DNA of 34,547 bases from the NCBI GenBank assembly GCA_024635755.1, contig JAGXIF010000022.1, positions 1 through 34,547 on the forward strand, written 5' to 3'. This stretch comes from Halothiobacillus sp. (GTDB lineage: Bacteria; Pseudomonadota; Gammaproteobacteria; Halothiobacillales; Halothiobacillaceae). The position numbers were made by a program, and so were the translations under genes. The notes beneath the pieces are model-generated. The model had not been told where the DNA came from. It saw nothing but the letters and a program-made list of their open reading frames with translations, and did not search any database. Of the stretch, positions 16,945 to 25,181 are shown in pieces (the stretch's first letter is position 1; the number at the start of each line of letters is the position of its first letter).

Positions 16945-17689
16945 GTCGGCCCAGCATGCGCCGGCGGATGCGTCCGATCGCCTCGGTGGGGTTGAGGCCC
17001 TTCGGGCAGACTTCGCTGCAGTTCATGATGGTGTGGCAGCGGAACAGCTTGTACGCGTCGTCGAGCTGTTCCAGCCGTGCCTCGGTGGCGGTGTCGCGGC
17101 TGTCCTCGATGAAGCGGGCGGCCTGCAGCAGCGCCGCGGGGCCGAGGAAGCGTTCCGGGTTCCACCAGTAGGAAGGGCAGGCGGCCGAACAGCAGCCGCA
17201 GAGAATGCATTCGGTCAAGCCATCGAGTCGTTCGCGTTCGGCGGGCGTCTGTGCCTGCTCGCGGTCCGGGGGCGGGGCGTCCGGTTGCAACCAGGGTTCG
17301 ACGCGCTGGTGCTGGTGGTGAAAGTTGTCCATGTCGACGATCAGGTCGCGGATCACCGGCATGCCCGGCAGCGGGCGGATCACGACCGGGTCGGCCAAGG
17401 TTCCCAGCCGTGTGATGCAGGCCAGCCCGTTGCGCCCGTTGATGTTCATCCCATCCGAGCCGCAGACGCCCTCGCCACAGGAGCGACGAAACCCGAGCGT
17501 CTCGTCGACCTCGCGCAGGCGCAACAGGGCGTCGAGCAGCATGTCGTCGGGGGACAGGTCGTCGAGGATGTATTCCTGCTGGCGGGGCGCCTCGCCGCTT
17601 TCCGGGTCGTAGCGGTAGATGGAAAAGTGCATCCGCCCGTCGCGCGGTCCGGGACGCTGCAGGAAGCGGATCGGCAGCCATTCGCTCAT
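16937..17689 (-). CDS. sdhB: Succinate dehydrogenase iron-sulfur subunit
   Basis: A 250-residue electron-transfer subunit of complex II. It holds the [2Fe-2S] ligand set in CGEGVCGSDG...C (Cys71, Cys76, Cys91, with Asp79 in the fourth position as in E. coli), the [4Fe-4S] set CILCGCCSAACP, and the third cluster set CHTIMNCSEVCPKG. The ATG at 17689 overlaps the sdhA stop as TGATG. An upstream extension of 36 codons lies inside sdhA and is rejected. Confidence 0.97.
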   Translation of the reverse strand: MSEWLPIRFLQRPGPRDGRMHFSIYRYDPESGEAPRQQEYILDDLSPDDMLLDALLRLREVDETLGFRRSCGEGVCGSDGMNINGRNGLACITRLGTLADPVVIRPLPGMPVIRDLIVDMDNFHHQHQRVEPWLQPDAPPPDREQAQTPAERERLDGLTECILCGCCSAACPSYWWNPERFLGPAALLQAARFIEDSRDTATEARLEQLDDAYKLFRCHTIMNCSEVCPKGLNPTEAIGRIRRRMLGRHV

Positions 17690-19446
17690 CAGTAGACCCT
17701 CGGTTTGGGCGGGAACGCATCCACCGTCAGCGGGGTAGTCCGCACCGGCTTGTAGTGCATGCCGCGCTCCAGTGAGAACAGGCTGTGCACCAGCCACTGC
17801 TCGTCGTCGCGCTCGGGATGGTCGACCCGGGAGTGCGCGCCACGGCTTTCCGTGCGCGCGGCTGCCGCGGTGATCGCCGCCAGTGCCACGTCAGCGAGAT
17901 TGACCAGCTCCAGCGCCTCGATCCTCGCGGTATTGAACACGCGTCCATGATCACCGATCGCCAGTTGTCGGCTGCGGGCATGCAGCTGGCGGGTGCGCTC
18001 GACCCCCTCGTCCAACTTATCCTGGCGTCGGAACACGCCGGCGTATTTTTCCATGGTCTGCTGGAGCTCCCGGCGCAGGGCAGCGACCGACTCGCCTGTT
18101 TGCCGCTTCTCGATGGCGTCGGCGAGGGTCCGCGCCCGGGTTGCGGCCTGCGCCGGCAAGGGGCGGTGGTAGCGGTGCGTGGCTAGGTGGTCGAGCATAT
18201 GTCGGGCCGCCGCCCGGCCGAAGACCACGATATCGAGCAGGGAGTTGCCACCCAGCCGGTTGGCGCCGTGCACGGAGACGCAGGCGCATTCGCCCGCGGC
18301 ATACAGGCCATCGACGGGCTTTTCCGTACCGTCCTCGTCCGGGCGCACCACCTGCCCGTGGCGGTTGGTGGGGATGCCGCCCATGGTGTAGTGCGCGGTG
18401 GGGAACACCGGGATGGGGGCGTCGACTGGATCGACGTTGACGAAGGTCTTCGCGGTCTCGCGGATCGCCGGCAGGCGTTCGCTGATGACCGCCTCGCCGA
18501 GATGGTCGAGCTTGAGCAGGACGTGGTCGCGGTTTGGGCCGCAGCCGCGCCCCTCGCGGATCTCGGTGACGATCGCGCGGCTGACCACGTCGCGGCTGGC
18601 CAGATCCTTGGCGTGCGGCGCGTAACGCTCCATGAAGCGCTCGCCGTCGGCATTGACCAGGTAGCCACCCTCGCCGCGCACCCCTTCGGTGATCAGCATG
18701 CCCTTGCCGGCGATGCCGGTGGGGTGGAACTGGACGAATTCCATGTCCTGCAGTGGGATGCCGGCCCGCAGTGCCATGGCCATGCCGTCGCCGGTATTGA
18801 TCAGCGCGTTGGTGTTGGTGCGGTAAATCTGGGCCGCCCCGCCGGTGGCCAGCAGGGTGGTGCGCGCCTCGATGGTGGTCGTCTCGCCGCTGGCAATGTC
18901 GAGGACTTCCGCACCGAGGACGACACCGGCGTCGTCGACGAGCAGGTCGAGTGCGAAATGCTCGTCGAAGAAGTGCGTGCCGGCGGCGAGATTCTGCTGG
19001 TAGAGCGAATGCAGGATCGCGTGCCCGGTGCGGTCGGCCGCGGCACAGGTGCGTGCGGCCTGCTCGCCGCCGAAGTGCTGGCTCTGACCGCCGAACGCGC
19101 GCTGGTAGATGCGCCCGTCGGGCAGGCGCGAGAACGGCACGCCGAAGTGTTCCAGTTCCCGGACTGCCTTGGGCGCGGCGCGACACATGTACTCGATCGC
19201 GTCCTGGTCGCCGAGGTAGTCGCTGCCCTTGACCGTGTCGAACATGTGCCAGTGCCAGTTGTCCGGCAGGGCGTTAGCCAGCGAGGCATTGACGCCGCCC
19301 TGCGCGGCGACGGTGTGTGATCGGGTAGGAAAGACCTTGGATACCACCGCCACGCTCGCCTCTCCCCGGGCCAGTTGGAGCGCGGCGCGCAGCCCGCCGC
19401 CTCCGGCGCCGATCACCAGCGCATCGACCTGTCGTGGTTTGCTCAC
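17689..19446 (-). CDS. sdhA: Succinate dehydrogenase flavoprotein subunit
   Basis: A 585-residue catalytic subunit that oxidises succinate to fumarate. The FAD-binding GAGGGGLRAALQLA lies near residues 13-26. His44 in TRSHTVAAQGG is the predicted covalent FAD attachment site. The substrate-site segments QFHPTGI, RYAPHAKDLASRDVVSR and HYTMGGI are present. The start is a GTG at 19446, preceded by a strong GGAGGTGAT and overlapping the sdhD stop as GTGA. A longer frame running back through sdhD has no support. Translation is coupled at both ends. Confidence 0.97.
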   Translation of the reverse strand: MSKPRQVDALVIGAGGGGLRAALQLARGEASVAVVSKVFPTRSHTVAAQGGVNASLANALPDNWHWHMFDTVKGSDYLGDQDAIEYMCRAAPKAVRELEHFGVPFSRLPDGRIYQRAFGGQSQHFGGEQAARTCAAADRTGHAILHSLYQQNLAAGTHFFDEHFALDLLVDDAGVVLGAEVLDIASGETTTIEARTTLLATGGAAQIYRTNTNALINTGDGMAMALRAGIPLQDMEFVQFHPTGIAGKGMLITEGVRGEGGYLVNADGERFMERYAPHAKDLASRDVVSRAIVTEIREGRGCGPNRDHVLLKLDHLGEAVISERLPAIRETAKTFVNVDPVDAPIPVFPTAHYTMGGIPTNRHGQVVRPDEDGTEKPVDGLYAAGECACVSVHGANRLGGNSLLDIVVFGRAAARHMLDHLATHRYHRPLPAQAATRARTLADAIEKRQTGESVAALRRELQQTMEKYAGVFRRQDKLDEGVERTRQLHARSRQLAIGDHGRVFNTARIEALELVNLADVALAAITAAAARTESRGAHSRVDHPERDDEQWLVHSLFSLERGMHYKPVRTTPLTVDAFPPKPRVY

Positions 19447-19766
19447 ATCACCTCCAGGAGTGTTGCGGTGAACCAGATGCCCGACCCGAGCAGCCAGCCG
19501 GCCAGCCCGGTCAGCATGACGACCCGTAGCCCGATCGGATGGACGTAGTCGAGCAGCACGTCCCGACCGCCGACCCAGGCGTGCAGCAGCAGCGCCAGGG
19601 CGGCCAGCCATAGCGTCACCGCATTCCACGGCGCGGCGAGCCAGTCGCTCCACGCCGCATGTGACCACGAGTCGGCCAGCGACAGGCGGATCAGGGCGTA
19701 GACGGTGAATGCGCCGAGATAGAGCGCGGAGAGACGCTGGATCAGCCAGGCGGCCAGCCCGCTCAT
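19443..19766 (-). CDS. sdhD: Succinate dehydrogenase membrane anchor subunit D
   Basis: A 107-residue membrane protein with three hydrophobic helices, the smaller anchor of complex II. The segment LLLHAWVGGRDVLLDYVHP aligns with E. coli SdhD: the His is the heme-helix position and the Asp-Tyr pair is at the quinone site. The ATG at 19766 overlaps the sdhC stop (ATGA), and its own stop overlaps the sdhA GTG. An in-frame start five codons upstream is less likely. Confidence 0.93.
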   Translation of the reverse strand: MSGLAAWLIQRLSALYLGAFTVYALIRLSLADSWSHAAWSDWLAAPWNAVTLWLAALALLLHAWVGGRDVLLDYVHPIGLRVVMLTGLAGWLLGSGIWFTATLLEVM

Positions 19767-20161
19767 GTCCACAGTCCCCACCAGAGGCCCAGCCCGGCAA
19801 TCACGCCGACTCCCATTACCAGCAGCGCACTGCGACGCGCGGTCGCTCGGGCAATGCCGATGTCGATGTCGAGAAGCAGGTAGCGGAAGCCGGCAAACAG
19901 GTGGTGGGCCAGCGCCAGGGCGAGCAGCAGACCCGCCATGCGTGCCGGCAGCCCCGTGAGCACCTCGCCGGCCCGCGCGAACCCCGTCGGCCCGGACAGG
20001 CTCAGGGAAAACAGCCAGGTGGCCGGTAGCAGCGCGAGGATCATCAGCACCCCGGTGACGCGGTGGGCGATCGAGGCGATTGCTTGTGGCGGAAATTGAA
20101 TTCGGCGCAGGTCGAGGAAGACCGGGCGTTTCGGAGTGGTCTTGTGATCCCTGAGCGGCAT
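19763..20161 (-). CDS. sdhC: Succinate dehydrogenase cytochrome b556 subunit
   Basis: A 132-residue membrane anchor with three helices and the first gene of the sdhCDAB-sdhE unit. RPVFLDLRRIQFP followed by ASIAHRVTG is the quinone-site signature, and the His pair in LAHHLFAGFRYLLLD includes the heme b ligand. Length is normal. With the D subunit it binds heme and ubiquinone and hands electrons to the quinone pool. Confidence 0.95.
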   Translation of the reverse strand: MPLRDHKTTPKRPVFLDLRRIQFPPQAIASIAHRVTGVLMILALLPATWLFSLSLSGPTGFARAGEVLTGLPARMAGLLLALALAHHLFAGFRYLLLDIDIGIARATARRSALLVMGVGVIAGLGLWWGLWT

Positions 20162-20209
20162 GATGCAGTTGCCCTGTCCTTCTTGTCAGTGGGCGGTGGC
20201 CTGTTGACT

Positions 20210-20238
20210 ACTATAGGCGCTTGATCGGCAGATGCCTG
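20210..20238 (-). promoter_or_regulatory. Possible sdh operon promoter
   Basis: On the minus strand, CAGGCA (20233-20238) and TATAGT (20210-20215) are 17 bp apart, about 50 bp upstream of sdhC. The -10 is good; the -35 matches only three of six positions, so an activator might be needed. Confidence 0.35.
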
Positions 20239-20273
20239 CCCATCTGGCGCTAAGGGGCTCGTACAGGGGCTCC

Positions 20274-20945
20274 CTAGAACGGCGCCTCGCTGTGATAGGC
20301 GGCTTTCGGCCCGGTGGGGTGCTCCGGATCGGGGAAGACCAGTCGGGCGGCGTGCAGCATCAGCCGCGCGTGGCGATGCGCCTCGGGGTGGTAGAGCGAG
20401 TCGCCCTGGATGGGACGCCCCTGTGCCAGCAGATGGACGCGTAGCTGGTGCGAGCGGCCGGTGATCGGCTCAAGTATCACGCGGATGCCATCTTCCACTG
20501 ATTCGGCCAGGCGGTAGCGGGTCTGCGACGAGCGTCCGCTCTCCGGATCGACGCGGTAGCGCGGCCGGCGCTCGGGGTCCTTGCCGATGGGCAGGTCGAT
20601 TAGCCCCTGGGCGGGTTCGAGGGGGGCGTCGATCAGGGCCTCATAGGTCTTGTCCACCTCCCGCGCGGCGAAGGCCTTCGACAGGAACGAATGCGCCCGG
20701 GCATTGCGTGCCAGCACCAGCAGGCCCGAGGTGTCCCAGTCCAGTCGATGGACGATGCGGGCCTCGGGGAACTCGAGCTGTATCCGATGGATCAGGCAGT
20801 CGCGCTTTTCCGGGCCGATCCCGGGCACGGAAAGCATGCGCTCGGGCTTGGCCACCACGAGGAAGTCGCGGCGCTCGTCGATCAGCGCCCAGTCCCCCGG
20901 CGGCTGGTTGACTGCTGCGGTGTGGTCGATGGCGTTTATGCTCAC
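20274..20945 (-). CDS. rluA: RluA-family 23S rRNA/tRNA pseudouridine synthase
   Basis: A 223-residue pseudouridine synthase without an S4 domain, the size of RluA. It modifies 23S rRNA U746 and tRNA U32 in E. coli. The catalytic motif VHRLDWDTSGLLV has Asp69. Other family blocks are FLVVAKPERMLSVPG, the LIHRIQLEFP element and EPITGRSHQLRVHL. The start is a GTG at 20945 that overlaps the glnD stop as GTGA, indicating coupled translation. A much longer frame continuing upstream lies inside glnD and is rejected. RluA rather than RluC/D is favoured by length and the lack of an S4 domain. Confidence 0.9.
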   Translation of the reverse strand: MSINAIDHTAAVNQPPGDWALIDERRDFLVVAKPERMLSVPGIGPEKRDCLIHRIQLEFPEARIVHRLDWDTSGLLVLARNARAHSFLSKAFAAREVDKTYEALIDAPLEPAQGLIDLPIGKDPERRPRYRVDPESGRSSQTRYRLAESVEDGIRVILEPITGRSHQLRVHLLAQGRPIQGDSLYHPEAHRHARLMLHAARLVFPDPEHPTGPKAAYHSEAPF

Positions 20946-23611
20946 TGGGTTCCCTTGGCGGCTCGTGTCAGGGCCTCGGCTATGGCCTGCTGGTGCTCGC
21001 GGTCGTTGATCGGGTGGCCGTTTTGATCGACCACGAAGAAGGCATCCTCGGCCCGCTCGCCCAGCGTGGCGATGCGCGCGTGCAGCAGGATCGCCCCCAT
21101 GCGCCACAGGGTGTCCGACAGGTCGGCGAGCAGGCCCGGTCGGTCCTTGGCCAGCACCTGGATCATGGTCCGTGCCCGTGCCACGTCGGCGAAGAATTCC
21201 ACCTCGGTGTCGACATTCAGGCTGGAGAGCTGGGCGGGCGTGCGGCGCTGGGTGATCGACAGGGCTTGGTCCGGCTGGTGCACGACCTCGACCAGTCGTT
21301 CGTGCAGCGCTTCGATCGCGCCGGGATCGGTCATGGCGCAGCCTTGCCGATCCAGGACAAAGAATTCCAGCAGGATCAACTCGGAGCTGGGCAGTTGTTC
21401 GCGGTATCCCGCCATGTCCACGGCGGTCAGGCCGCTCTCGACCACTAGGGGGCGCGGAATCACGGTGATGTTGGCCGACTGGACATTGAGGCCCTCGCCG
21501 TCGATCCCCGCGACCACATGGGCGAACAGAGCCGGGTGATTCTGCGCCAGGATCAGGATTTGGGTGGCTTGGTGGTTGGGGTCGTCGTTTATGCTCAGCG
21601 CGGGCAGGTCGGCGTCGATCGCCACGCGCGAGTGGCGCAGGATGTTGTCGATCTCGTTGCGCAGGAAGTATTCCTCGGGCATGCCCGACAGCCACGCGGC
21701 CAGCTTGCCGGCATCCATCCCCTCGCTCGATCCTTGCCGATTGGCGTCCCGGCGCGTCTCGCGCACGATCTGCGCCGAGGAGCGCACCCCCTCGGCGAAG
21801 TGTTGATGGGCCAGTTCGAACAGCCGGCGCAGGAGCGAGTCGCGCCAGGAGTTCCACAGTTGCGGATTGGTCGCCCGGATGTCCGCCACGGTCAGCAGAT
21901 AGAGGTAGTCGAGCCGTTCCGCGCTACCCACCTGCTTGGTGAAACGCCGGATGACTTCCGGGTCTTCGATGTCCTGACGCTGGGCGGTGAACGAGAGCAG
22001 CAGATGCTGCTCGACCAGCCAGCCCACCAGGTCGACGTCGTCGCGCGACATGCCGTGGGACAGGGCGAAGGTGCGGGCATCGGTGGCTCCAAGCAGGGCA
22101 TGGTCGCCGCCGCGGCCCTTGGCGATGTCGTGAAACAGCCCGGCGAGATAAAGCACCTCGGGACGCGGGATGCGGGCGAAGGCCTCGGCCGCGTTGGGGT
22201 TCTCGTCACGGTGCTCGGGCAGGGCCGGCCGGCGCAGGTTGCGGATCACCAGCAGGGTGTGGGTGTCGACGGTGTAGGCATGGAAAAGGTCGAACTGCAT
22301 CAGGCCGACGATGGGCGCAAACGCCGGGATATAGGCGGCCAGCACCCCAGTGAGGTTCATGTTGCGCAGGGCCAAGTAGACGCCCCGCTCGGCGTGCAGC
22401 AGGCGCATAAACAGGGCCTTGGCCTGACGGTTGGCACGAAAGCCCGGGTCGATCACCGACAGGTTGGCCCGCAGCTGACGCGCGGTCGCGGCAGTCATGC
22501 CCTCGACCTCGGGGTGCTCGGCCAACAGCAGGAATAGTTCGAGTATGGCAGTGGGCGAGCGCATGAACACCTGCGCATCGCGGGTCTCGATCAGCTGGCC
22601 GCGCTTGATGAAGCGCGGGTTGATCCGTTCGACCGGCTCGAGGATCGCCGGTTGCAGTCGCTCGCGCCAGCGCTGCAGCAGCAGCTGGTTGAGCCGCTCG
22701 ACCTCGATGGTCGCGCGGAAGAAATGCTGCATGAAGCGTTCGACCGCGAGGTTGCCATCCTGCTCGCCCTCGTAGCCAAAGGCGGCGGCGAGGGTCTTCT
22801 GGTGCATCAGCAACAGGCGTTCCTCCGGCCGCTCGGCCAGGCCGTGCAGGCCGATGCGGATGCGGAACAACAGGGATTCGGCGTGCTCGAGTGCCTGGAA
22901 CTCGTCATCGCGCAGCAGGCCGGCCCGATGCATGCCGGGCAGGGCGGGCGCCCCGTCGATGCGGTTCGCCAGCCAGCGAATGGTGTGCAGGTCGCGTAGC
23001 CCGCCCGGGCCTTCCTTGAGGTGCGGCTCGATCTTGGTGCCGACGTTGTCGTGGGAGCGGTAGCGGGCCAGCTGTTCCTGGAGCTTTTCGGTGAAAAACC
23101 AGCTTGCCGGGAAGGAGGTCTCGTCGCGGATGGACCGGTCCATCTCGGCTAGCAGGGCCGCGTCCCCGGCGACGAGCCGGGATTCCAGCAGGCTGGTGTA
23201 AACGGTCGGGTCTTCGGCCGCCTCGATGCACTCGTCTAGGCTGCGGACCGCGTACCCGATCGACAGGCCGGTGTCCCAGAGGGTGTAGAGGAAGGCCTGT
23301 ACCGGCTCGTCGTGGGCATGGTCGCGGGTCAGGACCATCACGTCGATGTCCGAATGCACGAACATCTCGCCACGGCCGTACCCGCCGACGGCCAGCAGGG
23401 CGCAGGGGCGGCCCTCGAGCTTGTCCTGCCAGAGGTGGCGTAGTGCGCTGTCGACCCGAGCGGTCACTTCGTTGATGAAGGCCCGTGCTTCGGTGTCCCC
23501 GGCCAGCGCGTCCGCCCAGTGCTGGTTGAGCGTGTCGAGCTGGCGGGCCAGAGGCCGGTCCGCGGGAAAGGTGGTCTGGTCGTTGAACGACGTGGCGTCG
23601 GCTGGCGTCAT
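20942..23611 (-). CDS. glnD: Bifunctional [protein-PII] uridylyltransferase / uridylyl-removing enzyme
   Basis: An 889-residue nitrogen sensor that uridylylates PII when glutamine is low and removes UMP when it is high. Domains in order: nucleotidyltransferase (VGGYGRGEMFVHSDIDVMVL, near 75-95), central GlnD helical region (HLKEGPGGLRDLHTIRWLA), HD domain (LFHDIAKGRGGDH, near 495), and two C-terminal ACT domains, the last with RPGLLADLSDTLW. All expected parts are present at normal length. It follows map by 21 bp, as in E. coli and Pseudomonas, and is coupled to rluA downstream. Confidence 0.97.
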   Translation of the reverse strand: MTPADATSFNDQTTFPADRPLARQLDTLNQHWADALAGDTEARAFINEVTARVDSALRHLWQDKLEGRPCALLAVGGYGRGEMFVHSDIDVMVLTRDHAHDEPVQAFLYTLWDTGLSIGYAVRSLDECIEAAEDPTVYTSLLESRLVAGDAALLAEMDRSIRDETSFPASWFFTEKLQEQLARYRSHDNVGTKIEPHLKEGPGGLRDLHTIRWLANRIDGAPALPGMHRAGLLRDDEFQALEHAESLLFRIRIGLHGLAERPEERLLLMHQKTLAAAFGYEGEQDGNLAVERFMQHFFRATIEVERLNQLLLQRWRERLQPAILEPVERINPRFIKRGQLIETRDAQVFMRSPTAILELFLLLAEHPEVEGMTAATARQLRANLSVIDPGFRANRQAKALFMRLLHAERGVYLALRNMNLTGVLAAYIPAFAPIVGLMQFDLFHAYTVDTHTLLVIRNLRRPALPEHRDENPNAAEAFARIPRPEVLYLAGLFHDIAKGRGGDHALLGATDARTFALSHGMSRDDVDLVGWLVEQHLLLSFTAQRQDIEDPEVIRRFTKQVGSAERLDYLYLLTVADIRATNPQLWNSWRDSLLRRLFELAHQHFAEGVRSSAQIVRETRRDANRQGSSEGMDAGKLAAWLSGMPEEYFLRNEIDNILRHSRVAIDADLPALSINDDPNHQATQILILAQNHPALFAHVVAGIDGEGLNVQSANITVIPRPLVVESGLTAVDMAGYREQLPSSELILLEFFVLDRQGCAMTDPGAIEALHERLVEVVHQPDQALSITQRRTPAQLSSLNVDTEVEFFADVARARTMIQVLAKDRPGLLADLSDTLWRMGAILLHARIATLGERAEDAFFVVDQNGHPINDREHQQAIAEALTRAAKGTQ

Positions 23612-23632
23612 ACGGCGTGCGGTTGGCCGGGC

Positions 23633-24391
23633 TTAGGCCGGCGGCAGACTGAGGATGTCGACCCCGTCTTCCGTCACGGCGACCGTGTGCTCCCATTGCG
23701 CGGAGAGGGTGTGGTCCTTGGTGACCACCGTCCAGCCGTCGCCCAGCAGCTTGATCTCCCGTTTGCCGGCGTTGATCATCGGCTCGATGGTGAAGACCAT
23801 GCCCGGCTTGAGGCGCACCCCCTCACCCGGCTTGCCGAAGTGGACCACCTGCGGGTCCTCGTGGAAGTTGCGTCCGATGCCATGGCCGCAGTACTCGCGC
23901 ACCACGGAAAAGCCGCTGGCCTCGGCGTGGCTCTGGATGGCATGACCGATATCACCGAGCGTGGCGTCGGGGCGCACGGCCTCGATGCCTTTCATCATCG
24001 CCTCGTGGGTGACGTCGATCAGGCGCTGGGCGCGCACCGAGGGCTTGCCGACGGTGTACATCGCCGACGTGTCGCCGTGCCAGCCGTCCTTGATCACGGT
24101 GACATCGATATTGAGGATGTCGCCATCCCGCAGCGTCTTGTCGCCGGGAATGCCGTGGCAGACTTGGTGATTGAGCGAGGTGCAGATCGAGGCGGGAAAG
24201 CCGTGATAGCCCAGCGTGGCCGGTGTGCCGCCCTGGACCTCGGTCATGTGCCGGTGGGCGATCTCGTTGAGCTCCCCGGTCGTCACGCCCGGTTTGACGT
24301 GTTCGCGCAGCAGAACCAGTACCTCGGCGGCCAACTGGCTAGCGTGGCTGATCTGCTCGATTTCCTCGGGGGTCTTGATGGAGATGTTCAT
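23633..24391 (-). CDS. map: Methionine aminopeptidase, type I
   Basis: A 252-residue metalloenzyme removing N-terminal Met from new proteins. The ligand set is visible: His in NQVCHGIPG, two Asp in NIDVTVIKDGWHGDTS, His in CGHGIGRNFHEDP, Glu in TIEPMIN and Glu in QWEHTVAV. The start at 24391 begins the conserved MNISIKTPEEIEQ; an upstream in-frame extension of 18 codons is unsupported. It heads the map-glnD-rluA unit. The usual divergent neighbours rpsB-tsf are absent. Confidence 0.97.
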   Translation of the reverse strand: MNISIKTPEEIEQISHASQLAAEVLVLLREHVKPGVTTGELNEIAHRHMTEVQGGTPATLGYHGFPASICTSLNHQVCHGIPGDKTLRDGDILNIDVTVIKDGWHGDTSAMYTVGKPSVRAQRLIDVTHEAMMKGIEAVRPDATLGDIGHAIQSHAEASGFSVVREYCGHGIGRNFHEDPQVVHFGKPGEGVRLKPGMVFTIEPMINAGKREIKLLGDGWTVVTKDHTLSAQWEHTVAVTEDGVDILSLPPA

Positions 24392-24462
24392 GGCCTGTTC
24401 CGGGATTTCTTGACGGGATGTGCCCACCGGGATGGTGTGGCGCAAAGATCACCAGTGTAACC

Positions 24463-24488
24463 AAAAACGCCCCGTCTCGCGGGGCGTT
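24463..24488 (-). terminator. Rho-independent terminator of the TlpA-like gene
   Basis: On the minus strand, AACGCCCCG (24480-24488) pairs with CGGGGCGTT (24466-24474) around a 5-bp loop, followed by a T-run. It lies between the TlpA-like gene and map and insulates the map-glnD unit. Confidence 0.85.
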
Positions 24489-24511
24489 GGCTATCGGTCG
24501 GGGCGGCCGCT

Positions 24512-25072
24512 TCAGGCAGACGCCGTCAGCCGGTCGAGGATCTTCTCGACCCGATCCGTATCGAAGACGCCGATTTTCTGAAACTCGATGCGGGCATCGC
24601 GATCGAGCACGAACGTGGTGGGCGTGACCCGCACCGGTCCGAAGGCCTTGGCCGCAAGCCCCTGCTTGTCCTGCCAGATGGTGTAGTTCATGTCCTTTTC
24701 CTCGACCATCGTGTTGATCTGGTCGAGAGGGTCGTAGCTCATGGCAAGTCCAACGACGTTCACGCCCTTCGAGGCGTACTTTTCATGCAGTGCCTTGATG
24801 TGCGGGATTTCCTTGATGCAGCCCGGGCAGGTGGTGGCCCAGAAGGTGATCAGCGTGGGTTTGCCCTTGATCGACTCGAGATCCACGGGCTTGCCGGACA
24901 GATCCTGCACGGTCACCCCGGCAAGCGGCACGCCACTGTCCGACAGGCAACCGCCCAGGGCCAGTGAGAGTAGAGCGCCGGTGCCGCCGACTAGCAGGCG
25001 TCGACGGGCGAGGCCGTGACGGTTGTCCTCGGCGCACGTTCCTGGTTGATCGGCATTGGGGCGTGGCGTCAT
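24512..25072 (-). CDS. TlpA/ResA-like thioredoxin-fold lipoprotein
   Basis: A 186-residue exported thiol-disulfide protein. The start at 25072 gives a twin-arginine-like signal (LARRRLLVGGTGALLSLALG) ending in a lipobox, LGGC, with Cys42 as the predicted lipid anchor. The AhpC/TSA-TlpA domain follows: PVDLESIKGKPTLITFWATT, then the redox pair CPGC (Cys82, Cys85), and the cis-Pro region RVTPTTFVLD. Family members reduce periplasmic disulfides, for example apocytochrome c during heme attachment. Its partner is unknown; the cytochrome at 9.1 kb is not adjacent. An N-terminal extension of 28 codons is unsupported. It lies 109 bp downstream of the ClC gene. Confidence 0.88.
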   Translation of the reverse strand: MTPRPNADQPGTCAEDNRHGLARRRLLVGGTGALLSLALGGCLSDSGVPLAGVTVQDLSGKPVDLESIKGKPTLITFWATTCPGCIKEIPHIKALHEKYASKGVNVVGLAMSYDPLDQINTMVEEKDMNYTIWQDKQGLAAKAFGPVRVTPTTFVLDRDARIEFQKIGVFDTDRVEKILDRLTASA

Positions 25073-25181
25073 GTCGAAAACCTCTGAGCAAAGCAAGTTA
25101 ATGGCCGTGACGGCCCGCCTGTGGTGGACCGTTGGCTGGGGGCAAAGTTTCTGCACGCGGGGGCGTGTCTGTGCTCGGGAC

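Noticed and set aside
19447-19800. N-terminal extension of sdhA through sdhD
   Set aside because: It lies on top of sdhD in another frame; the GTG at 19446 has a strong ribosome binding site and starts the conserved flavoprotein sequence.
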